50,193 nt of DNA from an uncultured Allomuricauda sp. GTDB lineage: Bacteria; Bacteroidota; Bacteroidia; Flavobacteriales; Flavobacteriaceae. The stretch lies in assembly GCF_947258355.1 (NCBI RefSeq), contig NZ_CAMYIC010000059.1:129648-179840 (forward strand). The letters are read 5' to 3'. The notes beneath the pieces are model-generated. The model was not told the DNA's origin. It did no database searches and worked only from the letters and a program-made list of their open reading frames with translations. Positions 1 through 7,736 of the stretch are shown here, piece by piece (position 1 is the stretch's first letter; each line of letters begins with the position of its first letter). The translations under genes were made by a program, and so were the position numbers.

Positions 1-2
1 AA

Positions 3-62
3 AACGGCGGCACACGCCAAATGGCCCAAAGTAAAAAACAGCAAGTAGTTTTAATTAGCTGA
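3..62 (+). CDS. C-terminal tail of an unidentified gene cut by the window edge
   Basis: The window opens inside or just after a gene that ends immediately before a rho-independent hairpin at 64-98. Two plus-strand frames stay open from the edge: one ends in TGA at 60-62 (tail ...QSKKQQVVLIS), the other in TAG at 46-48 (tail ...KWPKVKNSK). Too little is visible to choose between them or to name a family. The frame ending at 62 sits directly against the terminator and is listed for that reason only. Confidence 0.25.
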   Translation, partial: NGGTRQMAQSKKQQVVLIS

Positions 63-63
63 T

Positions 64-98
64 AAGGGTAGGGCCCCGCCATAGGTCCTGCCCTTTTT
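64..98 (+). terminator. Rho-independent terminator of the edge gene
   Basis: AAGGGTAGG (64-72) pairs with CCTGCCCTT (87-95), with one G-U pair, and is followed by a short T run. It separates the truncated upstream gene from the DUF1348 gene that starts 22 bases later. Confidence 0.7.
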
Positions 99-119
99 CA
101 ATTTTAAAAAATCACAACC

Positions 120-536
120 ATGGAAATAGAAAAAAAATTCCCGTTGCCTCCCTTTACCGAGGAAACCGCAAAGGAAAAAGTTCAATTGGCAGAAGATGCC
201 TGGAACAGTCAAGACCCCGAAAAAGTAAGCAAAGCCTATACGGTGGACACCGAATGGCGCAATCGTTCCCAGTTTGTGAACGGTCGTGAGGAAGTAGTTT
301 CCTTTTTGACGAAAAAGTGGCAAAAAGAAAAAAACTACAAATTAAGAAAGGAACTATGGGCCTTTAACGACAATAAGATTGCAGTTCGTTTTGAATACGA
401 ATACCAGAATGCCGAAGGAGCGTGGATTCGCGCATATGGAAACGAGAATTGGGAGTTCAACGAGCATGGGCTTATGCAAAAGCGCTATGCCAGTATCAAC
501 GACCTGCCGATAGCAGCATCGGAGAGAAGACTTTGA
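120..536 (+). CDS. DUF1348 family (NTF2/SnoaL-like) protein
   Basis: A 138-residue cytosolic protein without signal peptide or membrane segment. The pattern [21 protein letters not shown] near the N-terminus, then [27 protein letters not shown] and the aromatic-rich [14 protein letters not shown] near the C-terminus, are characteristic of DUF1348, a small cone-shaped NTF2-like fold. Family members have no agreed substrate and are often annotated as putative SnoaL-like enzymes. The ATG at 120 gives the usual family length. It is followed by about 310 bases of repeat DNA, so it is probably monocistronic. The family call is firm; the biochemical role is unknown. Confidence 0.85.
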   Translation: MEIEKKFPLPPFTEETAKEKVQLAEDAWNSQDPEKVSKAYTVDTEWRNRSQFVNGREEVVSFLTKKWQKEKNYKLRKELWAFNDNKIAVRFEYEYQNAEGAWIRAYGNENWEFNEHGLMQKRYASINDLPIAASERRL

Positions 537-549
537 TAAGTGTTAAGGC

Positions 550-659
550 ATTGTCACTTCGAGCGCAGTCGAGAAGTTATCAAATTCAATGGCTCATTGT
601 GCGGTCTCGACTTGAGTTTATCTTGAGCGAAGTCGAAAGACTCGACCTGACAGACAATA
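550..659. repeat. REP-like inverted repeat, element 1
   Basis: A stretch built from the motif TTCGAGCGCAGTCGAGAAG and its diverged complement (TTGAGCGAAGTCGAAAGACTCGA). Its ends, ATTGTCACTTCGAG near 550 and CTCGACCTGACAGACAAT near 642-659, are imperfect inverted copies. Extragenic palindromes built on such TCGA-rich motifs are common in Flavobacteriaceae genomes. An overlapping open frame here has no protein-like composition and was not called. Confidence 0.65.
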
Positions 660-667
660 TAGAAACC

Positions 668-781
668 GTCAGTTCGAGTTTTTTCAGAATGAAAAAGTAT
701 CGAGAACAAGGTTTTCGGCACTTAAAAAATCATTTCTCGATACAATTTTTGGCCCTCGGTCCAAAAATCACTCGAAATGAC
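668..781. repeat. REP-like inverted repeat, element 2 (nested hairpin)
   Basis: The outer arms GTCAGTTCGAG (668-678) and CTCGAAATGAC (771-781) are inverted copies with one mismatch. Inside them, GTATCGAGAA (698-707) and TTCTCGATAC (734-743) form a perfect 10-bp inverted repeat. The nesting predicts a long imperfect cruciform or RNA hairpin between the DUF1348 and AraC genes. Confidence 0.65.
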
Positions 782-848
782 AGACTTCAGATTTCTGAAA
801 ACTGATAACTGATAATTGCTAATTGAAAACTGTTTATTGAACATTGAT

Positions 849-1733
849 ATGGACATCTACAACACCAACACGCTCATCGACGAACAAACGGGAAACCTGG
901 CCTTTAAGCTATCCACTTTTGACGATAGTTGCCAGTTCTGTGATACGCACCGTTTGAATTACTATTCCTTGATATGGATAAAAAAGGGGAGGGGTACCGC
1001 CCATGTGGACTTTACGGAGTACACGTTTACGCCAAATACCCTAATTGCCGTAACGCCCTATCAACCTTTTACCATTACCGAGGAAGAACCGTTGGAGGGC
1101 GTGGTGTTGAATTTTCATCCCGATTTTTTCTGCATCCACAAGCATCACGAACAAGTGGCCTGCAATGGGGTGCTCTTTAACAATATTTACAGTCCGCCCA
1201 CGCTCTGTGTTACCGAGGAAATGTGCCACAATTTTGAACTGATGTTGGAGCAGATGTACACCGAGGTCCAAAAATCGGAGTTGGCGCAGTACGAGCTGTT
1301 GGTCTCTTACCTTAAAATATTCTTGATCACGGCCTCCCGTGCCAAAACCAAGCAACAGCCCGAAGTTTTGGAAGGCAGACCGGGCGAAAAGGAGCCGTTT
1401 ATTCTACAAAAACTGAAAAACCTCATAGAGACCCACTACAAGACCATACACTCCGCCGGCGAATATGCCGACCTGCTGAACATAAGCCCCAAAGCCCTGG
1501 CCAAAATGACCAAAAACCATTTTAACAAGACCATGACCAACTTGATCAGTGAACGGATCATTATTGAGGCGAAGCGCGAGCTGTACCTTACCAACAAAAC
1601 GGTAAAAGAGATTGCCTACGACCTCGGGTATGACGATGAGCACTACTTTAGCCGCTTTTTTAAAAATAATGCCGAAATTTCCCCTAAAACCTATCGTGAA
1701 ACCGTGGGCTTTGCCCGTGCAGCTGTGGCCTAA
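849..1733 (+). CDS. AraC family transcriptional regulator
   Basis: A 294-residue cytosolic regulator. The N-terminal half (about 20-130) has the cupin-like AraC_binding character (YSLIWIKKGRGTAHVDFTEYTF...TPYQPF). The C-terminal ~100 residues carry the double helix-turn-helix: first helix pair around SAGEYADLLNISPKALAKMTK, then the signature VKEIAYDLGYDDEHYFSRFFKNNAEISPKTYRE. A TTG 33 bases upstream would extend it, but the ATG at 849 gives the better N-terminus (MDIYNTNTLID). The DUF302 gene starts 9 bases after its stop, so the two are probably co-transcribed. Effector and targets are unknown; the preceding repeat region may hold its promoter. Confidence 0.88.
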   Translation: MDIYNTNTLIDEQTGNLAFKLSTFDDSCQFCDTHRLNYYSLIWIKKGRGTAHVDFTEYTFTPNTLIAVTPYQPFTITEEEPLEGVVLNFHPDFFCIHKHHEQVACNGVLFNNIYSPPTLCVTEEMCHNFELMLEQMYTEVQKSELAQYELLVSYLKIFLITASRAKTKQQPEVLEGRPGEKEPFILQKLKNLIETHYKTIHSAGEYADLLNISPKALAKMTKNHFNKTMTNLISERIIIEAKRELYLTNKTVKEIAYDLGYDDEHYFSRFFKNNAEISPKTYRETVGFARAAVA

Positions 1734-1742
1734 ACTATTCCT

Positions 1743-2120
1743 ATGAAAGCACATGTAATACGCGAAACCCTGCCTGTGCCCTTTGGGCAGTTGTACGGCG
1801 CTTTAAAGAAACGGATCGTGGACCACGACTTTTTGCTGTTGCACGAAATAGATACCCAGGCCATTGTGGCCAAACAGGGCATAACCATACCCCCGTTGCG
1901 GCAATTGCTCTTTTTTCACCCGAAATATATTGCGGAGATCATGGCGAACGACCCTTTAGCCATTAACGATATTCCCCTAAAATTGGTATTGCACCAACTG
2001 GATAAGACCACCACCCAACTGAGTTATAAAAACCCTGTGGACAGCTTACAGGATTATAAGTTGGACCCCACCATGACTCAGGAGTTGTTGGAAAGGGTAA
2101 CGAGAATAGTTGACATATAA
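1743..2120 (+). CDS. DUF302 domain protein
   Basis: A 125-residue protein with the DUF302 pattern: VPFGQLYGALKKRIVDHDFLLLHEIDTQAIVAKQGI, then LRQLLFFHPKYIAEIMANDPLAINDIPLKLVLHQLD, and a late -NPVDSL- motif. DUF302 proteins are small alpha/beta proteins of unknown biochemistry, sometimes exported or linked to stress operons. This copy has no signal peptide. Its position 9 bases after the AraC gene suggests co-expression with, and perhaps control by, that regulator. Confidence 0.8.
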   Translation: MKAHVIRETLPVPFGQLYGALKKRIVDHDFLLLHEIDTQAIVAKQGITIPPLRQLLFFHPKYIAEIMANDPLAINDIPLKLVLHQLDKTTTQLSYKNPVDSLQDYKLDPTMTQELLERVTRIVDI

Positions 2121-2131
2121 TTGATTGAAAC

Positions 2132-2170
2132 AAAAACCGCCCCAACGATATTCGCAGGGGCGGTCTTGTT
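2132..2170. terminator. Bidirectional terminator between convergent genes
   Basis: ACCGCCCC (2136-2143) pairs perfectly with GGGGCGGT (2157-2164). An A run precedes it and a T-rich run follows, so it can work for the DUF302 gene on the plus strand and the M28 peptidase on the minus strand. Confidence 0.85.
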
Positions 2171-2187
2171 TTGTCAAAGAAATCCAA

Positions 2188-4383
2188 TTACTGCACTATG
2201 CTGTTCAGTTTTTGTACCTGCGCATCAAAATCTTTTAGGGTGGTGGCCAATACCCCAATTTGTTCCTGTGCTTCTTTCCATTCCTTTTGCTCAATGGCCT
2301 CGCGCACGCCTGGAAGTGTTTTTACCCCATACCCGGTGTAAAATCCGGGAGCATAGATCTGGTGCTTAAACCAATCCCTACGGGGAAGCCCCTTTTCTTG
2401 CAACAATACCTGCTCCATGCCCATCAACTCTTGGTTCAGTTGTGCCTTTTTGGCATCGGACAAAGCAAGTACATCGGCTTTGGAAAAGGTGGCTATACTT
2501 TTCTTTAGATCAGCGACCACATTTTGGATGGGCGAGAAGTCCAAATACGGAACTTCGGCCTCCATTTTTGCGGGAGCTACGGGTTTTTTGGGATCCATTA
2601 CCAATTGGTAGGTATCCGCTTTAACCAATTTATTGTGTTTTTCCACTTCGGCACGCATGCTTTCCAAGGTTTTCATCACCTCACCCAAATAGGTTTCAAT
2701 TGTGCTGTGCCATTGGGTCAATTCAAATGGCAGTACCTCGGCATTCGCCAAACGCAAAGAGATACGTCCGGCCGTGTTGGCCAATGCCACGCCATAATCG
2801 AACCCAGGATCTTTAAAACGGGTGTAGTGGGTGTAGGTGTCGTAAATGGTGTGGTATTCACCGCCACGACCTTCACCACCATAGCCCAAGTTCAACGAGG
2901 CAATACCGGTATGTTGAATAAACGGCGTATAATCCGAACCTGAACCCAATGCGGACAATTTAAACGAATTGTCTCCACCACGCATTACATTGGCAGCCTT
3001 GCGACGCTCTGCCACGGAAACCCCTTTTTGTGGGTCGATCACCGCATTGGCCACTTGGCTTACCATAGCTTGTAGTGAGTGGGAACCTCCAACGCCCAAA
3101 TAACCACGGCTGTTTCCATCGGTATTAATGTAGGCCACGGCCTTTTCCTTTAATTCAGGGATGTGGTCCTCCACCCATTCAGTGGAACCGATCAGTCCGG
3201 GCTCTTCGGCATCCCAAGCACAGTATACCAAAGTACGTTTGGGTTTGTTGCCTTCTTTGGCCAATTGGGCCACTACCCGGGCTTCTTCCATTAAGGCCAC
3301 CATACCACTGATGGGGTCACTGGCACCGTGTACCCATGCATCGTGGTGGTTGCCACGGATTACCCACTCATCCGGGAATTCGTCACCTTCCAAGGTGGCA
3401 ATCAGGTTGTGGGCGGGTTTCAATTGCCAGTCGAACTCCAATTTCAAGTGCACCTTGGCAGGTCCAGGCCCAATATGATAGGTGATGGGCAAAGCCCCTC
3501 TCCAAGAAGCTGGAGTCACAGGGCCTTCCAAAGCTTCCAATAAGGGTTGTGCATCCTCGTAGGAAATAGGCAATACGGGAATCTTGGTAATGGTAGGAGC
3601 CTCTTTACGGTCTAAACGCTCGGCATTCTTGGTGGCGGCATAGCCGGGTGTCAATACATCACCGGGGTAGAGTGGCATGTCCATTACGGAACCACGTTGC
3701 ACCCCTGTTTTGTTCTTAAAGGCCCCTTTGGGGTAAACATCGCCTTGGGCGTAGCCATCATCCTCCGGATCGGAATAGATGATACAACCAATGGCCCCTT
3801 TTTCGGCGGCCAGTTTAGGTTTGATGCCTCTCCAAGAGCCGTAGTATTTGGCAATAACGATCTTACCTTTTACATCGATGCCCAATTTTTCCAATTCCTC
3901 ATAATCGCTGGGGATTCCGTAGTTCACAAAAACGAGTTCAGCCTCTACATCGCCATCGGTGGAGAAGGCGTTGTAGCTGGGCAATAATTTGTCACCTTGT
4001 GCGGTGTACGGGTCGCCCTCTACGGGAACGGCTTCCAATTTGGCGGTGTATTGAGTGGGAGCGGTCAGCTCCAACAAGCGTACTTTAGGATAGGGAAAGA
4101 GCACGTGATAGGTATCGATCTTGGTTTTATAACCCCAAGATTTGAATTGTTTTTCCATCCATTTTACGTTCTCTTCGCCGTATTCGGTACCTACCCAGTG
4201 GGGTTCGGCGGCCATGCGCTTCATCCATTGGTCGAGGTTGTCGGCGGAAAGTTGTTTTTCGTAGTCTGCTTCGAGCTGCTCTTGCGCTTCCGAAGCTGTT
4301 TCACTGAACCCAATAATGTTGTCTTGGGCCGAGACGCTGATTACTCCTAAAAGGAGGAGTAGGGGAAGTAATTTATTTTTCAT
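2188..4383 (-). CDS. Secreted M28 family metallopeptidase (glutamate carboxypeptidase II-like)
   Basis: A 731-residue exported peptidase. The signal peptide is MKNKLLPLLLLLGVISVSAQ. A PA (protease-associated) region follows at about 110-290 (GKIVIAKYYGSWRGIKPKLAAEKGAIGCIIYSDP). The M28 zinc site comprises NHHDAW near 345, AEEPG near 392 (catalytic Glu and ligand), TDGNSRG near 420 and the His of EYHTIYDTYTHY near 509. The C-terminal ~120 residues resemble the TFR-type dimerisation domain. Length and domain order match the PSMA/NAALADase branch rather than short M28 aminopeptidases. It probably trims peptides or acidic dipeptides outside the inner membrane. It is convergent with the DUF302 gene and shares its terminator. 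Confidence 0.92.
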   Translation of the reverse strand: MKNKLLPLLLLLGVISVSAQDNIIGFSETASEAQEQLEADYEKQLSADNLDQWMKRMAAEPHWVGTEYGEENVKWMEKQFKSWGYKTKIDTYHVLFPYPKVRLLELTAPTQYTAKLEAVPVEGDPYTAQGDKLLPSYNAFSTDGDVEAELVFVNYGIPSDYEELEKLGIDVKGKIVIAKYYGSWRGIKPKLAAEKGAIGCIIYSDPEDDGYAQGDVYPKGAFKNKTGVQRGSVMDMPLYPGDVLTPGYAATKNAERLDRKEAPTITKIPVLPISYEDAQPLLEALEGPVTPASWRGALPITYHIGPGPAKVHLKLEFDWQLKPAHNLIATLEGDEFPDEWVIRGNHHDAWVHGASDPISGMVALMEEARVVAQLAKEGNKPKRTLVYCAWDAEEPGLIGSTEWVEDHIPELKEKAVAYINTDGNSRGYLGVGGSHSLQAMVSQVANAVIDPQKGVSVAERRKAANVMRGGDNSFKLSALGSGSDYTPFIQHTGIASLNLGYGGEGRGGEYHTIYDTYTHYTRFKDPGFDYGVALANTAGRISLRLANAEVLPFELTQWHSTIETYLGEVMKTLESMRAEVEKHNKLVKADTYQLVMDPKKPVAPAKMEAEVPYLDFSPIQNVVADLKKSIATFSKADVLALSDAKKAQLNQELMGMEQVLLQEKGLPRRDWFKHQIYAPGFYTGYGVKTLPGVREAIEQKEWKEAQEQIGVLATTLKDFDAQVQKLNSIVQ

Positions 4384-4536
4384 TGTTTTGAATTAGCTCC
4401 CTAAATTTAAGGGTTTGTTTAAAGGTAATGAAGCAAAAAGGGGAGAAGTGATGACAAATTTTCAAAGAATTTGCATTTTCTTTGAAAAACCACCTGTAAA
4501 TTGACAATGAACCAATAACCATAAATCAAGCAGCTC

Positions 4537-5814
4537 ATGTCTCAACGTAGAAAATTCCTAAAACAAGGTACAGCGGCGATGCTGTCCTTACCGTTTATTT
4601 CTTTTGACCCCCAAAAAGACTGGTCCATTGCACCCTTACAAACCAATGCTCCCAAGGATGAAGCGTATTGGGCCATGGTGCGCAAACAATTCCCGTTGAA
4701 AGAGGGACAGACCTATTTTAATAATGGAACCATGGGGCCAACACCCGGTTATGTGCTCGATAAAATGTTCGACCATATGATGCACTGGAACGTGGAGGCC
4801 GCTACGGTGGACTACAAAAATGGATCAGGACCTGAATTGTTGACCGGATATTTCCCTTACGAGGAGCTGCGCACCAAATTGGGCAAAATCATCAATTGTG
4901 ATTTTAAGGAAATCTCACTGACACAAAATGCCACTTTTGGCATGAACTACGTGGGTATGGGCCTCGATCTAAAAGAAGAGGATGAATTACTCAATACCAA
5001 CCAAGAACACGGGGGCGGTTTTGGGGCTTGGCAATTGTTGGCCAAACGTAAAGGATGCGTGTACAAACAGGCCATCATGCCAGAACCTGCGAATGACCCC
5101 CAAGAAATTGTGGATGCCATTTTTAAGGAAGTCACTCCAAAAACCAAGGTCATTGCGATTCCACATATCATTTCCGGCTTTGGAACCGTAATGCCGGTAA
5201 AGGAAATCTGTACCGAAGCGAAAAAACGGGGCATTTTCACCATTTTGGACGGCGCGCAATGTGTAGGGCAGATTCCCGTAGATGTCAAGGATATTGGGTG
5301 TGATGCCTATTATTCCAGTCTGCACAAATGGTTGCTTGCTCCTTCGGGCAGTGGTTTGCTTTATATCAACAAAGATGTGGTGGGCGATATATGGACTACT
5401 ATTGCCAGTTATAATTGGGACAACCAAGATGACCACGGTTTCCGTTTGATGCAAAACGGAACGGGCAATGCAGGGCTTATGGCAGGTTATGATGCTGCCG
5501 TGGATTTTTTCAACACCATTGGTCATGATGTATGGTTGGCCAGGGTAAAGGAACTTGGCAAATATTTGCGAGATGGTCTTAAGGAAATGAAGCATGTTAC
5601 CTTTTACTCCTCCATCAACGAAGACATGGCGGCGGGTATCACCACCTATGGTGTGGATAGCATGTCCGGACCGGAACTTCAAAAATACATGTGGGAAAAG
5701 GAGCGTTTGCAGCCCCGCTCCGTGGGCAGTGAAATGTTGCGGCATTCCGTACATATTTATAATTCCAAGGAAGAAATAGATCGGGCTTTGAAACTTATAG
5801 AAGGCCTATCATAA
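4537..5814 (+). CDS. Tat-exported class V aminotransferase-fold PLP enzyme
   Basis: A 425-residue PLP-dependent enzyme of aminotransferase class V (isopenicillin N epimerase/cysteine desulfurase-like). The N-terminus, SQRRKFLKQGTAAMLSLPF, is a twin-arginine signal, implying export of a folded, cofactor-loaded enzyme. Fold markers include TYFNNGTMGPTP near 65, NQEHGGGFGAW (His near the PLP ring), the PLP-binding Asp in LDGAQCVGQIPVD, and the Schiff-base Lys in YSSLHKWLLAPSGSGLLY. The C-terminal lobe (ERLQPRSVGSEMLRHSVHIYNSKEEID) is complete. It lies 11 bases upstream of a secreted NTF2-like gene and probably forms an operon with it. Substrate unknown; periplasmic location makes a housekeeping desulfurase role unlikely. 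Confidence 0.88.
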   Translation: MSQRRKFLKQGTAAMLSLPFISFDPQKDWSIAPLQTNAPKDEAYWAMVRKQFPLKEGQTYFNNGTMGPTPGYVLDKMFDHMMHWNVEAATVDYKNGSGPELLTGYFPYEELRTKLGKIINCDFKEISLTQNATFGMNYVGMGLDLKEEDELLNTNQEHGGGFGAWQLLAKRKGCVYKQAIMPEPANDPQEIVDAIFKEVTPKTKVIAIPHIISGFGTVMPVKEICTEAKKRGIFTILDGAQCVGQIPVDVKDIGCDAYYSSLHKWLLAPSGSGLLYINKDVVGDIWTTIASYNWDNQDDHGFRLMQNGTGNAGLMAGYDAAVDFFNTIGHDVWLARVKELGKYLRDGLKEMKHVTFYSSINEDMAAGITTYGVDSMSGPELQKYMWEKERLQPRSVGSEMLRHSVHIYNSKEEIDRALKLIEGLS

Positions 5815-5825
5815 ATTAGTTGGTT

Positions 5826-6329
5826 ATGAAATCGAGGACCCTATTTTTAGCATTGTTGATTTGCAGCATTTCAAGTGCACAAACCGAAGATATTTTTCAG
5901 AATGTAAATGAACTTGTAAAGGAAACCCAGCGGGTCATTTCCGTTGAAAAAGGACAAGTTATCGATACCGCCTATTTCAGAACCTTGTTTTTACCAACAG
6001 CTCATTTCAGTATGGTAGGCCAGGAGGACGGAGTGTTTATGCAAGAGACCATGGGACTCGATGAATTTTTGACAACGCTAACCGATGAATATTATTCCAT
6101 GGGATATCACGAAGAGGGCATGGGTGAAATTGTGGATGAATACAACGGAATTGCTCAGGTAATTCAAAGTTTTGAAGGGATGGACTCTGAAAATGAAACA
6201 GGCAAGGGTGTAAATAGCTATCAGTTGGTATATTCCGGCGGGCGTTGGTGGATTGCCAATATGGTTTGGTCCATGAGCAGCGATAACGGCAAGGATATTC
6301 CGAAAAAATACATAAACGAGAACCAATAG
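5826..6329 (+). CDS. Secreted NTF2/SnoaL-like protein of unknown function
   Basis: A 167-residue protein with signal peptide MKSRTLFLALLICSISSAQ, so periplasmic or secreted. The mature part follows an NTF2-like pattern: helix (DTAYFRTLFLPTAHFSMV), then strands ending NSYQLVYSGGRWWIANMVWSMSSDNGKDIPKKY. A TTG six bases upstream would add two residues; the ATG at 5826 fits the signal peptide better. Such domains often sit beside oxidoreductases or PLP enzymes in Bacteroidota without known chemistry. Probably co-transcribed with the upstream PLP enzyme. Confidence 0.7.
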   Translation: MKSRTLFLALLICSISSAQTEDIFQNVNELVKETQRVISVEKGQVIDTAYFRTLFLPTAHFSMVGQEDGVFMQETMGLDEFLTTLTDEYYSMGYHEEGMGEIVDEYNGIAQVIQSFEGMDSENETGKGVNSYQLVYSGGRWWIANMVWSMSSDNGKDIPKKYINENQ

Positions 6330-6388
6330 TAGTAATCGATTGGTTATTGGTATCTTTCCCTGACCATTAATAAAACAACTCCTCTTTT

Positions 6389-6886
6389 TTGAAAAGCAAA
6401 CTCAATATCTGGTTTCTGGTCAGCCTTTTTATTGCTGGCATTCTATCCTTATGGCTCTATATAAAATTAACTCACAATGTGGGTGATATTTCCTATGATA
6501 GTGCTATTGATTCTCCTGAGTTTAAGGTTTGCGGCAAATACAGAGCTTTACAGTATTACCAATCTGGAACCTATTATCAGGGAGGTAAAAAAGCCATAAA
6601 ACAACAGTTATGGTCCAAGGTAAGTGCAGACGGATTGCCACCCAATGGATTGTTGACTGTTCGATTTATGGTGAATTGCCATGGAGAAACAGGGCTTTTT
6701 AGAGCCAAAATGACCGACCCTGATGTGAAACGTATGGAAGTACCACAGGAAATAACAAAACAGTTTGGTGATTTGATCTCAGAACTTAAGGGTTGGGTGC
6801 CCAGAAAAATTCAAGGAGAACCCTTGGATAGTTATATCCAGATTGTCTTTAAAGTGGAAAATGGTAAAATCACGGATATTTTTTAG
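6389..6886 (+). CDS. Membrane-anchored protein with TonB C-terminal-like domain
   Basis: A 165-residue protein with one N-terminal membrane segment (IWFLVSLFIAGILSLWLYIKL) and a periplasmic domain. The C-terminal ~80 residues (NGLLTVRFMVNCHGETGLFRAKMTDPDVK...SYIQIVFKVENGKI) follow the alternating strand pattern of the TonB C-terminal domain, which is widespread in Bacteroidota. There is no Pro-rich spacer, so it is not a full TonB energy transducer. The start is TTG at 6389: no ATG precedes the membrane segment and the next Met is past residue 90. It ends 3 bases before the TPR gene and is almost certainly co-transcribed with it. The TonB-like call is an inference from pattern only. Confidence 0.65.
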   Translation: MKSKLNIWFLVSLFIAGILSLWLYIKLTHNVGDISYDSAIDSPEFKVCGKYRALQYYQSGTYYQGGKKAIKQQLWSKVSADGLPPNGLLTVRFMVNCHGETGLFRAKMTDPDVKRMEVPQEITKQFGDLISELKGWVPRKIQGEPLDSYIQIVFKVENGKITDIF

Positions 6887-6889
6887 GGT

Positions 6890-7687
6890 ATGAAGGTGTT
6901 TTTTAAAATTGTGAAAATTCTCTTGGCCACGATATTAACGCTATATATTGGATTTGTCGCCTATATATTGGTGTTTCAACCCAAGGAAAACCGTTTTCAC
7001 CTTGCGTCAAGTGCACAAGGGAATGGCTTGTCTCAAGCCGTGTTTGGGATTCTAAACTGGCAACATCCCAAGTATTCCGAAGCCTTTTTTGAGCGATCTG
7101 TTCCTTTTAACAAAAGAGGGGACTATGCTACCGGCTTTTATTATTTGAACCATGCCGTTGAACTCGACCCTTTGGAGCACCTTGGGTATCGCGGATACAT
7201 GAAACTTCGTTTTCTACGTGATTATAAAGCCGCTTTGGCGGATTTTGACCGACTGGATGCCATGACCCCAGATGTGGTGGATGCACCATGGGGAGAGGAT
7301 ATTGATTTTTTGCGCGGAGAGGCTCATTATGGTATGGGAAATTATGCTGAAGCCATACCGTATTTTAAACGTAGTATTAGCAATCAGGGTGCTGATTGGG
7401 CAAATGTTCAAACTTTTGTGTACCAAGGTCTCTGTTATTACCATCTGGGCAAATACGAAGAGGCAATATCCTCTTATGAAAATGGGCTTGCACAATATGA
7501 TACTACATGCGAAGCTTATTTTGGTTTGGCGCAAGTGTTTTTAAAGTTGGGGGATACCATCCAAGCAAAATATAATCTGGCAAAAGCGCAAGAAACCATT
7601 GGATACAAATACGATGATATTTACAAGGAATTCTTGAATGAAATTTATCAGGAGGATTTGGATGCCTTGTCAAAGGTTTTAAATTAG
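6890..7687 (+). CDS. Membrane-anchored TPR protein
   Basis: A 265-residue protein with an N-terminal membrane anchor (IVKILLATILTLYIGFVAYILVF) and at least four tetratricopeptide repeats. Examples are RGDYATGFYYLNHAVELDPLE, MGNYAEAIPYFKRSI, LGKYEEAISSYENGLAQYD and LGDTIQAKYNLAKAQ. TPRs are protein-interaction scaffolds, here facing the periplasm. It starts 3 bases after the TonB-like gene and ends at a strong palindromic terminator, so the pair is the end of a transcription unit. The partner is unknown; the upstream anchored protein is the obvious candidate. Confidence 0.85.
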   Translation: MKVFFKIVKILLATILTLYIGFVAYILVFQPKENRFHLASSAQGNGLSQAVFGILNWQHPKYSEAFFERSVPFNKRGDYATGFYYLNHAVELDPLEHLGYRGYMKLRFLRDYKAALADFDRLDAMTPDVVDAPWGEDIDFLRGEAHYGMGNYAEAIPYFKRSISNQGADWANVQTFVYQGLCYYHLGKYEEAISSYENGLAQYDTTCEAYFGLAQVFLKLGDTIQAKYNLAKAQETIGYKYDDIYKEFLNEIYQEDLDALSKVLN

Positions 7688-7715
7688 AAAAGGCGCACTG
7701 ATCAGTGCGCCTTTT
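7688..7715. terminator. Perfect 28-bp palindromic terminator
   Basis: AAAAGGCGCACTGA (7688-7701) is followed directly by its exact complement through 7715, a 14-bp stem with no designed loop, then a T-rich tail. It terminates the TPR operon and, read on the other strand, lies 20 bases past the end of the PD40 amidohydrolase gene. Confidence 0.9.
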
Positions 7716-7736
7716 ACTTTTTACAGAAGTTTGGTC

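Noticed and set aside
422..805. 127-residue open frame over the repeat region
   Set aside because: It runs through the DUF1348 end and the REP-like elements in a different frame, with a repeat-derived Ser/Arg/Leu-rich composition and no family pattern.
4987..5754. 255-residue minus-strand open frame
   Set aside because: It lies wholly opposite the PLP enzyme gene, whose catalytic motifs are intact, and has no domain or coding-like composition of its own.
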